Positions 46,801 to 56,234 of a stretch of 64,000 nucleotides of DNA are shown one piece after another. The DNA lies in NCBI GenBank assembly GCA_030824515.1, contig JAVBXN010000009.1:1-64000 (forward strand), in the 5' to 3' direction. The DNA is from Pelobacter sp. (GTDB lineage Bacteria; Desulfobacterota; Desulfuromonadia; Geobacterales; Pseudopelobacteraceae). Numbering within the stretch: the first letter of the stretch is position 1; each line of letters opens with the position of its first letter. The translations under genes were made by a program, and so were the position numbers. The notes beneath the pieces are model-generated. The model saw only the letters and a program-made list of their open reading frames with translations, did not search any database and was not told the DNA's origin.

Positions 46801-48337
46801 TGCCGGAAAAACCACTTCCTACAGCTATGACACGCTCAACCGTCTCACCGGCCTTGTCCGGCCCGATGGAAGTGCGTTCAGCTACGTCCGCGACGCCAAC
46901 GGCAACCTGACGGCAGCGACTGATCCCAATGGCAACACCACGCGCATAAAATATGACCTGGACAACCGGCCGATCCAGGAAACTTATCCGGACGGGACCA
47001 TTCTGAACAGAACCTTTCGGAGCGCCGGGCTCCTGGAAACGATCACCCAGGCTGACGGCAGATGGTTCCAGCTCCAGTTTGACGAGATGTTTAATCTGAC
47101 ATCCATGACCGGAGGCACCCTTAATGGAGCCTCCCATGTCTATGATGCCTATAACCGCCGGATTTCCATGACCGACAGCCGGGGTGAAACCAGCTACAAC
47201 TACGACGCCGCTTCTCGGCTCACGTCAGTCATCGGGCCGGCGGGGAGCGGTACGATAACCCTGACCTATGACAATGCCGGACGGCGCACCGGTCTGGAAA
47301 TTGACGGCCGTACCATAACCTATGCCTATGATGCTCTCGGCAGGGTAACTGGCGTCACCGAAGCCGGAAAGAGCCATGTTTTCGGCTATGCCGGAGCAAA
47401 CCCTTTACCCGGCAGTATCACCAGGCCGAGCGGGAGTATCACCACTGTATTGCGCGATTCTCTCAATCGGCCACAACAGGTTGATAATAAAAAGTCGAAC
47501 AGCAGCCTCATCAACCGCTTCGCCTATACCTACGCTCCCGGCCGGAAGCTGCCGGCCAGCGAGACGGTTACAGGAGGAGCTACTCCACCAGTTGTGCCAA
47601 GCGCTCTGCAAATTTACGGTTACGACAGCATGAATCAACCGCTGTCGGGAACCTCGCCAGACAGGACCTATACATGGGACCAGAATGGTAACCTGATCAC
47701 CGGGTATGCGGCTGACGGCTCAATCTTCACCGCAACCTATGATGAACTGAACCGTTTGATGACCCTGGAGTTTACTGACACCGGCGGTGTTGCCCGCCGC
47801 ACCGAGTATGTTTATGACGGCGACGGCCGGTTGGCTGCGGCTACGGAAAGCGCGGACAGCGTACCGGTCCGGGAAGCGAAGTTCGTGCGCCTCGGTCCGC
47901 TGCTGCTTCAGGAGCGCGACGGCACGGGCGCCGTGGTACGCGACTACACCTGGAGCGGTAGTGCCGGACGCGGTTCAACCCTGCTCGGCATCCGTCAGGG
48001 GGGAGCTGACTACGAATATCTCTTTGACGGCCGGGGGAGGGTGGCGGCGCTGATTGACGGCACACAGACTGTGGCGGCAGCCTACAGCTATGACCCTTTT
48101 GGCGCTCCTTACTCCAGCGGTTCCTTCAAACAACCGTTCCGTTCATCCTTCTCGGAATTCGACGAGCGGGCCGGTCTCTATCAATTCTCATCGCGCTTCT
48201 TTCTTCCAAATCCCGGCGCTATGATTTCCCGTCAGGTGACAACACAGCCGGGAGGTTTGCCGGCCGGGAATCACTTCCGTCCGCTCCGTTTGCTGGAGAT
48301 GCGTCCAACAGCGGCGTTACAGGGTTCTCTGCCCTGA
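43832..48337 (+). CDS. RHS/YD-repeat protein with C39-type peptidase domain
   Basis: 1501 residues. A signal peptide (about 1-36) is followed by TPR-like helices (residues about 110-235). A papain-like C39 peptidase domain has Cys246 (ACGAQA), His325 (SGHYWVL) and Asp341 (FDPQG). YD repeats then run from about residue 560 to 1400, starting with RPAVGLPVQITLSYNSQS. The core motif YDPFGAPYSSG is near 1415. The end, RAGLYQFSSRFFLPNPGA, differs from the usual DPxxGRF closure, and only 40 residues follow. No large toxin tail is visible. The ribosome site AGGAGAG precedes ATG 43832. Confidence 0.9.
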   Translation: MTNNTAKMFRRIAALLPVVAAVLILNIILNAGDAVADSLARVQPDLKPLDLSRAPTVEELMAAGQLGGQLYPTSDIVVDDPRFPRHAAKAMGAGSKGLSAPDRHRQINLSFGTAIQEWNRHNYVEAVVLFKKHVADFSDSPWVSEALLHLGCDAFYHGRSTEAEAYFNDIIGRNRNNRHEGAMIMTNKARLRLAVLKAARNNTKEAIELFALLAKESSDWRDRTYATQWLQRLSKMKNAGTAPLACGAQALSRFLEVSGLDDGKTGLDLLRPKNSRGFSFEELARIAAERGVQLAALRLKPEDLPQLELPVLVHLSGHLPGDSGHYWVLEEMNDGRLTLFDPQGERYYSQTFAEFAREWSGAVLVNEDADTPLPGVRLVGLEMEEIAGGCCGVPKPESDLGKKIKQGAEFLSNWFTGVFAPMPPVIGELAPLLSEEGAAAERGGMDALKEMKAREALRDRGDYDEYLRVKNMPMDQFCTEFGCGAPTWFVNPVNMNLFVQDTPLWYRPAVGLPVQITLSYNSQSAIAQHEPFGPKWQFNYGSSLVVDTGGEVTIFMADGRRDVYSPNPAGGYLHPYQVYNTLVKLAENRFELLFPDGRVYLYAIPSGTSSLQPFLTESRDAYGNKLSFTYDSQIHLTTITDALGGVTTLTYNGNGLITRATDPFGRHADFEYSPSGALNKITDMGGYSFSFTYDSTFYLTSIGNTLGTSEFYIEPAEGINNSADSYPPPGGVMWENYRITVTNPQGGREEFYYNGYTGSSWHIQPRDYVSYYPGYDGYTTPKTSVNFGTTTGQRAEISSVTTPAGHNYSYVYDVNGDLLTNWEGSRYIYNDKGMVTAITDPRLNLTNRSYAPNGVDLLTETNGLGTVTYAYNANHGVTSVTDRLNHSTTHVYNSLGQLTSSTDPLGAVKSYEYDVNHRLARTSIAGVTIGSFTHDSFGRVRTYTNSAGVTLTYDYNLLDDVTRVTYPDSTFVVITYSTAIPRLVEAVTDRAGKTTSYSYDTLNRLTGLVRPDGSAFSYVRDANGNLTAATDPNGNTTRIKYDLDNRPIQETYPDGTILNRTFRSAGLLETITQADGRWFQLQFDEMFNLTSMTGGTLNGASHVYDAYNRRISMTDSRGETSYNYDAASRLTSVIGPAGSGTITLTYDNAGRRTGLEIDGRTITYAYDALGRVTGVTEAGKSHVFGYAGANPLPGSITRPSGSITTVLRDSLNRPQQVDNKKSNSSLINRFAYTYAPGRKLPASETVTGGATPPVVPSALQIYGYDSMNQPLSGTSPDRTYTWDQNGNLITGYAADGSIFTATYDELNRLMTLEFTDTGGVARRTEYVYDGDGRLAAATESADSVPVREAKFVRLGPLLLQERDGTGAVVRDYTWSGSAGRGSTLLGIRQGGADYEYLFDGRGRVAALIDGTQTVAAAYSYDPFGAPYSSGSFKQPFRSSFSEFDERAGLYQFSSRFFLPNPGAMISRQVTTQPGGLPAGNHFRPLRLLEMRPTAALQGSLP

Positions 48338-48378
48338 TTTGACCGGCAGTCGATGTTAACGATGAGAGGATGGATATC

Positions 48379-50079
48379 ATGAAAATAATCAAACGCTTTC
48401 TGGCAACAGTATTCATCGCCGGTTTAATGACGGTAACGGGCTACCCAGTAATCGCCGTTGCTGCCGATTACACCACCACCTACACCTATGACGATCTGGG
48501 TCGTCCCATTTCGGTCAATATCGGCGGTTCTACGGCTGATTTCGCCTATGACGCGGCCGGCAACCGGAATGTCGTAAGTCTGTCGCCCGGCACAACAGCG
48601 CCGTCGGTTGTGGTCGTTTCGCCTCCTGACAGCGCTAGCGGAATATCTCCGGATGTAACGGTTGCCGCCACCTTCTCTCGCCCTGTCGATCCTGCAACCG
48701 TAACTACGGGTTCAAGCGGGTCGTTCAGGCTGATCGGGCCGGGAAGTGTGGCAGTGGCAGGCGCGGTCAGCGTGTATGGGCTTGAGGCGGTTTTTGTTCC
48801 GGGCGCCCCCTTGCAAAACAACACACTTTACACTGCGACCGTCACCACCGGGGTCAAGGATCTTGCCGGTCGCGCCTTGACCCAGCAGAAGGTCTGGAGT
48901 TTCACCATCGGCGCGGCGCCAGACCTGACGAAACCGACGGTACTCTCGACAACTCCTGCAGCGGGTGGAGTAAGCGTCCCACTGGCGAACCCCATCACCG
49001 CGCTGTTCAGCGAGGCGCTCGATCCACTTAGCATCACCAGGTCCAGTTTCCTGGTCTTGAACGGTGCGTATTCTGTTTCGGCAAATGTCGAATATAACGC
49101 GTTGACAAGAGTTGTGACCATGCTCCCGGACGCGCCGCTTGATCCGGGTGTCACCTATGTCGCCGTCCTGCTCTCTTCAATCACCGATCTGTCTGGCAAC
49201 AGTATGGCGGCAAACAAGGAATGGATCTTCACCACCGAATTAACCGGACTTCCCGTCCTGCCGGCGCCGGATGTCCTTATACCGTATGACGGCCAGACCG
49301 ACCTGCCGCTACGCACCTCCGTCGGGGCCATCTTCAACAAGGCGATGCTTCAGAGCACCATCAATGCCTCTACATTCACTCTAACAAAGGGTGCGATGCC
49401 GATCGCTGGGTCGGTCAGCTATAATCCCGTCAAGCATCAGGCGACCTTCATCCCCACCGATGCGCTGGATCCGGAAACCGTCCATACCGCAACATTGACC
49501 ACCGCAATTACCGATGCAGTCGGCGTTCCCTTGCAGAATACGGTCACATGGAGTTTCACCACCGCACCGTTGCCGCCTGTTCTTGTCACCTGCAATCTTT
49601 TCGGCGCCGGAAGCGGTATTGTCGAAAGCACTCCTCCAAACTTCGCCTGCAGTTTGGATAGCTGTTACGGGAACTTTCCCAGGAATGTTGCCGTTTTGCT
49701 TCATCCGGTCCCCTACGACACGTCTCTCTTTGCCGGTTGGGGCGCGCCGTGTGCCGGAACCGGTGACTGTACGTTTGTCCCGGCTGGGGACACGACACTT
49801 AGCGCTGCTTTCGATCTTAAACCGGTACGTATATACGGTGCGCAGCCGCTGTACTTCACCTCGCTCCAGGCGGCCTATGTCGAGACCGTCACAAGCGACA
49901 TAATACAGGTGAAAGCCGTAACCTTCGTGGAAGATCTGACTGCCGACGGTGACAGATTAGTGACTTTCCGGGGCGGCTATGACGCCGCATATGCTACAAA
50001 TGGCGGATACGGTGAGCTGAAGGGGAAGTTGACCATCAAGTCCGGCCAGGTTGTCATCGACAGGTTGGTAATTAAATGA
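48379..50079 (+). CDS. Secreted Ig-like protein with YD stub and shared C-terminal module
   Basis: 566 residues. A signal peptide (to about residue 29) is followed by two short YD-like units (TYTYDDLGRPISV, DFAYDAAGNRNVV). Three SbsA-type Ig-like domains come next, each starting around VVSPPDSASGI or VLSTTPAAGGVSVP and containing W(S/I)FTT. One InlB-type repeat (FAGWGAPCAGTGDC) and an 80-residue C-terminal module ending VIDRLVIK complete it. The same module ends the protein at 1-1406. I choose ATG 48379 with AGAGGA eight bases upstream; 48370 is too close. It follows the RHS gene after 41 bp. Confidence 0.85.
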   Translation: MKIIKRFLATVFIAGLMTVTGYPVIAVAADYTTTYTYDDLGRPISVNIGGSTADFAYDAAGNRNVVSLSPGTTAPSVVVVSPPDSASGISPDVTVAATFSRPVDPATVTTGSSGSFRLIGPGSVAVAGAVSVYGLEAVFVPGAPLQNNTLYTATVTTGVKDLAGRALTQQKVWSFTIGAAPDLTKPTVLSTTPAAGGVSVPLANPITALFSEALDPLSITRSSFLVLNGAYSVSANVEYNALTRVVTMLPDAPLDPGVTYVAVLLSSITDLSGNSMAANKEWIFTTELTGLPVLPAPDVLIPYDGQTDLPLRTSVGAIFNKAMLQSTINASTFTLTKGAMPIAGSVSYNPVKHQATFIPTDALDPETVHTATLTTAITDAVGVPLQNTVTWSFTTAPLPPVLVTCNLFGAGSGIVESTPPNFACSLDSCYGNFPRNVAVLLHPVPYDTSLFAGWGAPCAGTGDCTFVPAGDTTLSAAFDLKPVRIYGAQPLYFTSLQAAYVETVTSDIIQVKAVTFVEDLTADGDRLVTFRGGYDAAYATNGGYGELKGKLTIKSGQVVIDRLVIK

Positions 50080-50203
50080 TTATCGGATAAACGCTGAACT
50101 CAGGCCAGTTTTGAAGCGACTTTATGGTGCCGGCTTATTTCGGACGAACTTCCCGAAGTGCTTTTGGGTTGAGATAGAACATTGCCTGTGGTATTGATAT
50201 GGC

Positions 50204-50235
50204 CACCCGCTGTTTTTTGGCGGGTGTCTTTTTTT
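50204..50235 (+). terminator. Intrinsic terminator upstream of kdsA
   Basis: Stem CACCCGC/GCGGGTG with loop TGTTTTTTG is followed by TCTTTTTTT. It lies 125 bases after the preceding stop. Confidence 0.8.
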
Positions 50236-50336
50236 ATTGATACCGTACTGTTAAGTCGGTATACGATTGGCAATACTGCCTGCTCCGGAATAATTCCGGG
50301 CAATTCACAACTTTGATTAAAGGGACTGGAATTCAA

Positions 50337-51170
50337 ATGACTCGCGAAATAATTATCGGAAATGTCAAGATCGGCGGAACACGTCCGCTGGCGCTGATTG
50401 CAGGGCCCTGCGTGATTGAAAACGAAGCCGCCACGTTGCGCCATGCCGAAAAGCTTCTGACGATCTGTAACGGCGTGAACATACCGCTGATCTTCAAAGC
50501 CTCCTACGACAAGGCCAACCGCACTTCGATCAACGCTTTCCGCGGGCCGGGAATCAAGGAAGGTCTGGCCATTCTGCGCAAGGTCAAGGAAACTCTGGGA
50601 CTGCCGGTCCTGTCCGATGTGCACTCGATCGAGCAGATCTCCCCCGCGGCAGAAGTGCTGGATGTTCTGCAGATTCCCGCCTTCCTCTGTCGCCAGACCG
50701 ACCTTCTGATTGCCGCGGCAAAATGCGGCCGGGTGATCAATGTGAAGAAAGGGCAGTTCCTGGCGCCCTGGGACATGAAAAACGTTGCCGGAAAGATTGC
50801 GGCCAGCGGCAATGAAAACATCATCCTGACCGAGCGCGGCGCTTCCTTTGGCTACAACAACTTGGTCGTGGACATGCGCAGTTTCCCGGTAATGCGTGCC
50901 ACAGGCTATCCGGTGGTGTTTGATGCCACTCACAGCGTGCAGCTGCCGGGCGGGCAGGGTGAAAGTTCTGGCGGGCAGCGCGAATTTGTCGAGTACCTCT
51001 CGCGGGCCGCGGTAGCCACCGGCATCGACGGGATTTTCATGGAGGTGCACGAGGATCCGGACAAGGCGCTCTGCGACGGTCCCAACTCGATTCCTCTGAG
51101 CGAACTTGCCCAGTTGTTGAATACGCTCAAAGCGGTTGACTTGGTTGTGAAACAGAGGATGCACGAATGA
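50337..51170 (+). CDS. kdsA: 3-deoxy-D-manno-octulosonate 8-phosphate synthase
   Basis: Condenses arabinose-5-phosphate and PEP. Motifs [29 protein letters not shown]-like [10 protein letters not shown], and [11 protein letters not shown] are intact. 277 residues. I choose ATG 50337. It heads the kdsA-kdsD-kdsC-lptC-lptA-lptB cluster and overlaps kdsD by four bases. Confidence 0.97.
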   Translation: MTREIIIGNVKIGGTRPLALIAGPCVIENEAATLRHAEKLLTICNGVNIPLIFKASYDKANRTSINAFRGPGIKEGLAILRKVKETLGLPVLSDVHSIEQISPAAEVLDVLQIPAFLCRQTDLLIAAAKCGRVINVKKGQFLAPWDMKNVAGKIAASGNENIILTERGASFGYNNLVVDMRSFPVMRATGYPVVFDATHSVQLPGGQGESSGGQREFVEYLSRAAVATGIDGIFMEVHEDPDKALCDGPNSIPLSELAQLLNTLKAVDLVVKQRMHE

Positions 51171-52135
51171 CAGTGATAGCTGAGGCACGCCGGGTTATCC
51201 GGGTCGAGGCGGAAGCGCTATCCGTGATGGCGGCTCGCATCGATGAATCGTTCGAGAAAGCGGTGGATTTGATCCTGGCCAGTTCCGGCCGGGTAATCGT
51301 CAGCGGCATGGGCAAATCCGGACTGGTCGGGCAGAAAATCGCCTCCACCATGGCCTCCACCGGCACTCCGGCTTTTTTTCTCCACCCGGCCGAAGGCATC
51401 CATGGTGACTTGGGCATGATCATGACCGGAGACGTGGTAATTGCCATTTCCAATAGCGGGGAAACCGAGGAGATCATGCGGATCCTCCCCTCCGTCAAAC
51501 GCCTGGGCGCCCATCTCATCGCGATGACCAGCAGCCAGACATCAAACCTGGCCCGTTCCAGTGACGTGTTTCTGGATGTGTCGGTCAAGGAGGAGGCCTG
51601 TCCGCTGGGACTGGCGCCGACGGCTTCGACTACCGCCGCGCTGGCGATGGGGGACGCGCTGGCGGTGGCGTTGCTGGTTAAGCGTGGCTTCAGGGCCGAG
51701 GATTTTGCCATATTCCATCCCGGCGGCTCTCTGGGCAAAAAACTGCTGCTGCGGGTGGAAGACCTGATGCACAGCGGAGATGGCATACCTTTGGTCCGGG
51801 AAGATACGCTGATGAAGGATGCGCTGTTTGTAATCACTTCCAAGGGACTGGGCGTCACCGGTGTCTGCGACGGCAGCGGTGCGCTGCGTGGAGTGATAAC
51901 CGACGGCGATCTGCGCCGGTCGCTGGAAAAGGGGTATGATATCCTGAACCGGAGCGCCGCCGAGATCATGAAACGCGGGCCTTTACGCATCAAACGCGGT
52001 GAACTCGCCGCTGCGGCACTGCAGATCATGGAGCATCGCGCCATTACCTCGCTGTTTGTCTTTGACGACGACTCAAGCACGGCGCCCTGCGGCATAGTCC
52101 ACCTGCATGACATCCTGAAAGCGGGTATCGCCTGA
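51167..52135 (+). CDS. kdsD: Arabinose-5-phosphate isomerase
   Basis: Supplies the substrate of KdsA from ribulose-5-phosphate. An N-terminal SIS domain ([25 protein letters not shown] and [10 protein letters not shown]) is followed by two CBS domains (about 205-322). 322 residues. It overlaps kdsA by four bases and kdsC by one. Confidence 0.96.
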   Translation: MTVIAEARRVIRVEAEALSVMAARIDESFEKAVDLILASSGRVIVSGMGKSGLVGQKIASTMASTGTPAFFLHPAEGIHGDLGMIMTGDVVIAISNSGETEEIMRILPSVKRLGAHLIAMTSSQTSNLARSSDVFLDVSVKEEACPLGLAPTASTTAALAMGDALAVALLVKRGFRAEDFAIFHPGGSLGKKLLLRVEDLMHSGDGIPLVREDTLMKDALFVITSKGLGVTGVCDGSGALRGVITDGDLRRSLEKGYDILNRSAAEIMKRGPLRIKRGELAAAALQIMEHRAITSLFVFDDDSSTAPCGIVHLHDILKAGIA

Positions 52136-52650
52136 TGAACGATAAATTGAAAAATATCAAACTGTTGCTGCTGGATGTGGATGGCGTCATGACCGACGGC
52201 GGCATTATCTATGACGGCAACGGCCTTGAAACCAAGGTATTCAATGTCAAGGACGGTCACGGCATAAAGATGCTGCAGCGTTACGGTATCGAAGTTGGCA
52301 TTATTACCGGTCGCACATCCCGGGTCGTTGAAATCCGTGCCGCTGAGCTGGGTATCCAGATCGTTTATCAGGGAGCGCTGAAAAAGCTGGACAGCTATCA
52401 GGACGTGAAGCAGAAAACCGGCCTGTCCGACAGCCAGATCGCCTACGTCGGCGATGACGTGATCGATGTCCCGGTGATGAGGCGTGTCGCTTTTTCTGCC
52501 GCTCCCGCGGACGGGCTTCCGGAAGCTCTGGGTGTCGCTGATTATGTGACCTCAAAGGGGGGCGGCAAGGGAGCTGTGCGTGAAGTTTGCGATCTGATTC
52601 TGAAAGGTTGCGGCTTTTGGGACGAGGTGGCCAGCCGTTATGAATTGTGA
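52135..52650 (+). CDS. kdsC: 3-deoxy-D-manno-octulosonate 8-phosphate phosphatase
   Basis: HAD phosphatase that releases KDO. Motif I is LLLDVDGVMTDG; motif III and IV are seen in QIAYVGDDVIDVPVM. 171 residues without cap domain, as expected. Third step of KDO synthesis after kdsA. Confidence 0.95.
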   Translation: MNDKLKNIKLLLLDVDGVMTDGGIIYDGNGLETKVFNVKDGHGIKMLQRYGIEVGIITGRTSRVVEIRAAELGIQIVYQGALKKLDSYQDVKQKTGLSDSQIAYVGDDVIDVPVMRRVAFSAAPADGLPEALGVADYVTSKGGGKGAVREVCDLILKGCGFWDEVASRYEL

Positions 52651-52735
52651 CCTTCAATCTTTGTGCCAAAAATGTAGTCATGAACCACGTTCTGCTGGAC
52701 AGTCCCCCTCCTCGATGGTATAGTCCCGCATTATT

Positions 52736-53410
52736 ATGGTATCGCCCGTTTTTATCAGACCGCTGCTGGTCATTATCGTAACTACGGCGTTTATCGGTAT
52801 CGTGGCCGTCATCTACCGGAACGGTTCTCATAGACAGGTTGCGGCGCAGTCAGTCATTCAGCAGCTTCCCCAGAATATCGATGTCGCCCTGAATAAAGCT
52901 CGTTTCAGTGAAATTCGGGACGGTTCGGTGGTTTGGGAACTGTTGGCCGAACATGTCGAGTATGACAAGAGCGGTGAGGTGGCCCATCTTAGCGGAATCC
53001 AGATGGATTTTGCGCGCAGCAGGTTGGGTGGCGCAATTGCCGTAACCGCTGAACGTGGCGATTATTTCAGTAACAGCAACAATATACAGCTGCAAGGCAA
53101 GGTGCATGTCAAGGCGGAGGAAGGAATCTCCTTTGACACTGACTCGATAGAATACAACGCATTAAAGTCCCGGTTCAAAACAGCCGACCGGGTTGTTTTC
53201 CGGCAACAACGATTGAGTCTCACCGCAAACGGGATGGAGTTGGATGTAAAGGATCAGCGCGCACGTTTCATGAAAACAGTTGAAGCGACTGTGGCCGGGG
53301 CGTCGCTGCATAAGACGGTCCCTGTGACTGCGGTGGCAAAGACCGTTCGTCCCGCAAAAAAACAGCCGGTAAAAAAAGTCGGAAAACGCGGTAAAGGTAA
53401 AAAACGATGA
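52736..53410 (+). CDS. lptC: LPS export ABC transporter periplasmic protein LptC
   Basis: One N-terminal membrane helix (residues 6-24) anchors a periplasmic beta-jellyroll (LPQNIDVALNKARFSE and the WELLAEHVEYDKSGEVAHL segment). It hands LPS from LptBFG to LptA. 224 residues, a little longer than E. coli LptC because of a Lys-rich C-terminus (KKQPVKKVGKRGKGKKR). Its stop overlaps lptA. Confidence 0.88.
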   Translation: MVSPVFIRPLLVIIVTTAFIGIVAVIYRNGSHRQVAAQSVIQQLPQNIDVALNKARFSEIRDGSVVWELLAEHVEYDKSGEVAHLSGIQMDFARSRLGGAIAVTAERGDYFSNSNNIQLQGKVHVKAEEGISFDTDSIEYNALKSRFKTADRVVFRQQRLSLTANGMELDVKDQRARFMKTVEATVAGASLHKTVPVTAVAKTVRPAKKQPVKKVGKRGKGKKR

Positions 53411-53928
53411 ATAAACAGATATCCTTGATGGTTTTGGTCTTCATGCTTTTGGCACCAGTTGCGCTGGCCGCTTCCGCCGACAAGTCCAGTCGCAAGGACC
53501 GCTCCAATTTGCCTATTACGATCAAATCAAATGAACTGACCGCCGACAACAAGGGCAAGACAGCTGTGTTTACCGGTAAGGTTGTTGCCAAACAGGGTGA
53601 CATATCCATCTTTGCCGATAAGATCACCGTCAACTATGCTGATAAAAAAGGTGATGTCGAAAAGATCGAAGCTTCCGGAAATGTGCGCATCGTACAGCAG
53701 AACAAGACCGGGACAGCTGCCCAGGCTGTTTACGACAGTCGCGACGGACGCATCACCTTGACCGGCAACCCCAGGGTAATGCAGGGGGGCGACAGCATCA
53801 GCGGAAAGACCATCACCTACTATGTCGATGATGACAAAAGTGTTGTTTCAGGCGGAGATGACCCAAAATCCAGAGTTGAGGCGGTGATAAATCCGCCTTC
53901 CAGGAAGGGTAATGCAGACGGTCGCTGA
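53407..53928 (+). CDS. lptA: LPS transport protein LptA
   Basis: Periplasmic bridge for LPS. A signal peptide (to about residue 22) precedes the OstA domain with IKSNELTADNKGKTAVFTG and DVEKIEASGNVRI, ending GDSISGKTITYYVDD. 173 residues. It overlaps lptB by 17 bases. Confidence 0.9.
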   Translation: MNKQISLMVLVFMLLAPVALAASADKSSRKDRSNLPITIKSNELTADNKGKTAVFTGKVVAKQGDISIFADKITVNYADKKGDVEKIEASGNVRIVQQNKTGTAAQAVYDSRDGRITLTGNPRVMQGGDSISGKTITYYVDDDKSVVSGGDDPKSRVEAVINPPSRKGNADGR

Positions 53929-54652
53929 ACACTCCCGGCTCTGGACCACATCTCTCCAGAAGCGTTATGGCAGTCGCCAGGTTGTCAATGGTGTTGATAT
54001 TTCAATCCGCTCCGGAGCTGTCATCGGATTGCTTGGTCCGAATGGAGCCGGCAAGACAACCACTTTTTACATGGTGGTCGGCCTGGCGCAACCTGACGGA
54101 GGTCAGGTGTTTCTGGGAGATGAGGAAATTACAGGGCTGCCGATGTATCAACGCGCCCGCCGCGGCATCAGTTATCTACCGCAGGAGGCGTCAGTATTTC
54201 GCAAACTTTCGGTTGCGGACAACCTGCTTGCGATTCTTGAAACAGTCGAACCGGAAAGGAACCTTCGCCGGCAGCGCATGCAGCAGTTGCTGGAAGAGTT
54301 CAGCATCACTCATATCGCCTCTTCCATGGGATATGCGCTGTCCGGTGGTGAGCGGAGGCGTGTTGAGATAGCGCGAGCCCTGATAACGAATCCTTCTTTT
54401 ATCCTGTTGGACGAGCCGTTCGCAGGTATCGACCCGATAGCGGTAGGAGATATTCAGAATCTGATAGTTTCGTTGAAAAACAGAAACATCGGTGTGCTGA
54501 TCTCGGATCATAACGTAAGGGAAACACTGGGTGTCTGCGATGCGGCTTATATAATGAACGCAGGTGAGGTGCTGGAGTACGGTACTCCCGATGAAATCGC
54601 AAACAGCAAAAAAGCTCGTGAAATTTATCTTGGAGATGATTTTAAGTTATAA
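53912..54652 (+). CDS. lptB: LPS export ABC transporter ATPase LptB
   Basis: 246 residues. Walker A GPNGAGKTT, the signature ALSGGERRRVEIARAL, Walker B FILLDEPFAG and SDHNVRETL are intact. Powers LPS extraction with LptF and LptG, which are not in this window. Start ATG 53912 overlaps lptA. Confidence 0.95.
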   Translation: MQTVAEHSRLWTTSLQKRYGSRQVVNGVDISIRSGAVIGLLGPNGAGKTTTFYMVVGLAQPDGGQVFLGDEEITGLPMYQRARRGISYLPQEASVFRKLSVADNLLAILETVEPERNLRRQRMQQLLEEFSITHIASSMGYALSGGERRRVEIARALITNPSFILLDEPFAGIDPIAVGDIQNLIVSLKNRNIGVLISDHNVRETLGVCDAAYIMNAGEVLEYGTPDEIANSKKAREIYLGDDFKL

Positions 54653-54737
54653 TACGATTTGATTTTGACAGCCGTGCGTTGGAATAGATTACAAAAAAGC
54701 AATAGTCTCGTTTAGTCGGGACAGAGGTTTACGATTC

Positions 54738-56177
54738 ATGGCAATGGAGATGCGCCAACAACTTAAGATGTCTCAGCAGCTGGTGATGACGCCGCAATTG
54801 CAGCAGGCCATCAAGTTGCTACAGCTGACCCGACTGGAACTTCAGGATCTGGTTCGCCAGGAACTGGAGGAAAATCCGCTTCTGGAAGAAACCGCGGAAA
54901 CTGAAGACATTAGTGAACCGGATGTTCTGGAAACCGCCGAGCTGGAAGTTGATCCTGCCGAGAATTCAACTGAATTTCACGAAGTTGAAACGGGTGAAGA
55001 AACCCTGCGGGATTGGGACAGCTACCTGGATGGTTATAACTACAGTTCCGGAGAACAGTACAGTGGCGACGACGACCGGCCATCTTTCGAGAATCTTCTG
55101 ACCCGTCAGGGGACATTGATAGATCACCTGTTATGGCAGTTGCATATGGGGCAGTATTCCGAAATGGATGTGCGGGTAGGAGAGGTAATCATCGGCAATA
55201 TCGATGAATCCGGCTACCTGAGGGCATCGCTGCCGGAGATCGCTGCCGCCAGCAATTCTTCGGAAGATGATGTCATGGATGTGTTGGAGTGTATCCAGGA
55301 GTTTGATCCGCCCGGTGTCGCGGCCAGGGATTTGCGGGAATGCCTGTTGATCCAGGCCCGTTTCATGGGGATGAAGGGAAGCGTTGTTGAAGGGATACTG
55401 CTGAACCATATCAGTGATCTTGAAAAACGTAATTACAAGCAGATTGCACGTGCTCTTAAGGTAGACATCAACCAGGTATTGATGGCCTCCAAAATCATCG
55501 GCGGCTTTGATCCCCGCCCAGGATCTTCGTTCAACTCGGATGAAGTGCACTACATATCTCCGGATATATTTGTTCACAAGGTTGGCGACGATTATGTGGT
55601 GATGCTCAACGAGGAAGGGTTGCCAAATCTCAAGGTCAGCACCCAGTATACGGAGATCCGGGGAACCGGTTCAATCGATAACCATGCCGAGGAATATATC
55701 AGCGGCAAGGTTCGTTCCGCCCAGTGGCTGATAAAGAGTATTCAGCAGCGGCAAAGAACAATCTACAAGGTTGCCAAGAGCATTATCCGTTTCCAGCGTG
55801 AATATTTCGACCGTGGCATCGAATATCTGCGCCCTCTGGTTTTGAGGGATATTGCGGAAGATATTGGAATGCACGAATCAACCATCAGCAGGGTGACAAC
55901 CAACAAATACATGCAGACTCCGCAGGGGTTGTATGAGCTGAAGTACTTTTTCAACAGCGGTCTCTCCACAAGCGAGGGCGAGTTCCTCGCCTCCGAGAGC
56001 GTCAAGAACAGAATCAAGGAAATCATTGAAAAGGAAGACCCCAAAAAGCCGCTTTCTGATCAGAAGATTGCCGAGTTGCTGTCGGGACAAACAGTCAACA
56101 TTGCACGCCGAACTGTAACCAAATATCGCGAAATGCTCAAATTTGGTTCATCATCGGAACGAAAGCGACATTTTTGA
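54738..56177 (+). CDS. rpoN: RNA polymerase sigma-54 factor
   Basis: 479 residues. Glutamine- and leucine-rich region I (QQLVMTPQLQQAIKLLQLTR) is followed by an acidic region II. The core-binding part and the C-terminal RpoN box ARRTVTKYRE are intact. Directs enhancer-dependent promoters with NtrC-type activators, such as the one at the window's end. The lptB-rpoN-hpf order is widespread in proteobacteria. Confidence 0.97.
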   Translation: MAMEMRQQLKMSQQLVMTPQLQQAIKLLQLTRLELQDLVRQELEENPLLEETAETEDISEPDVLETAELEVDPAENSTEFHEVETGEETLRDWDSYLDGYNYSSGEQYSGDDDRPSFENLLTRQGTLIDHLLWQLHMGQYSEMDVRVGEVIIGNIDESGYLRASLPEIAAASNSSEDDVMDVLECIQEFDPPGVAARDLRECLLIQARFMGMKGSVVEGILLNHISDLEKRNYKQIARALKVDINQVLMASKIIGGFDPRPGSSFNSDEVHYISPDIFVHKVGDDYVVMLNEEGLPNLKVSTQYTEIRGTGSIDNHAEEYISGKVRSAQWLIKSIQQRQRTIYKVAKSIIRFQREYFDRGIEYLRPLVLRDIAEDIGMHESTISRVTTNKYMQTPQGLYELKYFFNSGLSTSEGEFLASESVKNRIKEIIEKEDPKKPLSDQKIAELLSGQTVNIARRTVTKYREMLKFGSSSERKRHF

Positions 56178-56234
56178 CGCGCTGTCGATACGACAGACGT
56201 CCATATTGCAGCACCCAACAAACAGGAGGATAGT

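Noticed and set aside
43832-48337. CRISPR-like or tandem DNA repeats in the RHS gene
   Set aside because: The periodicity comes from YD repeats at the protein level. The DNA units are not identical and have no spacers.
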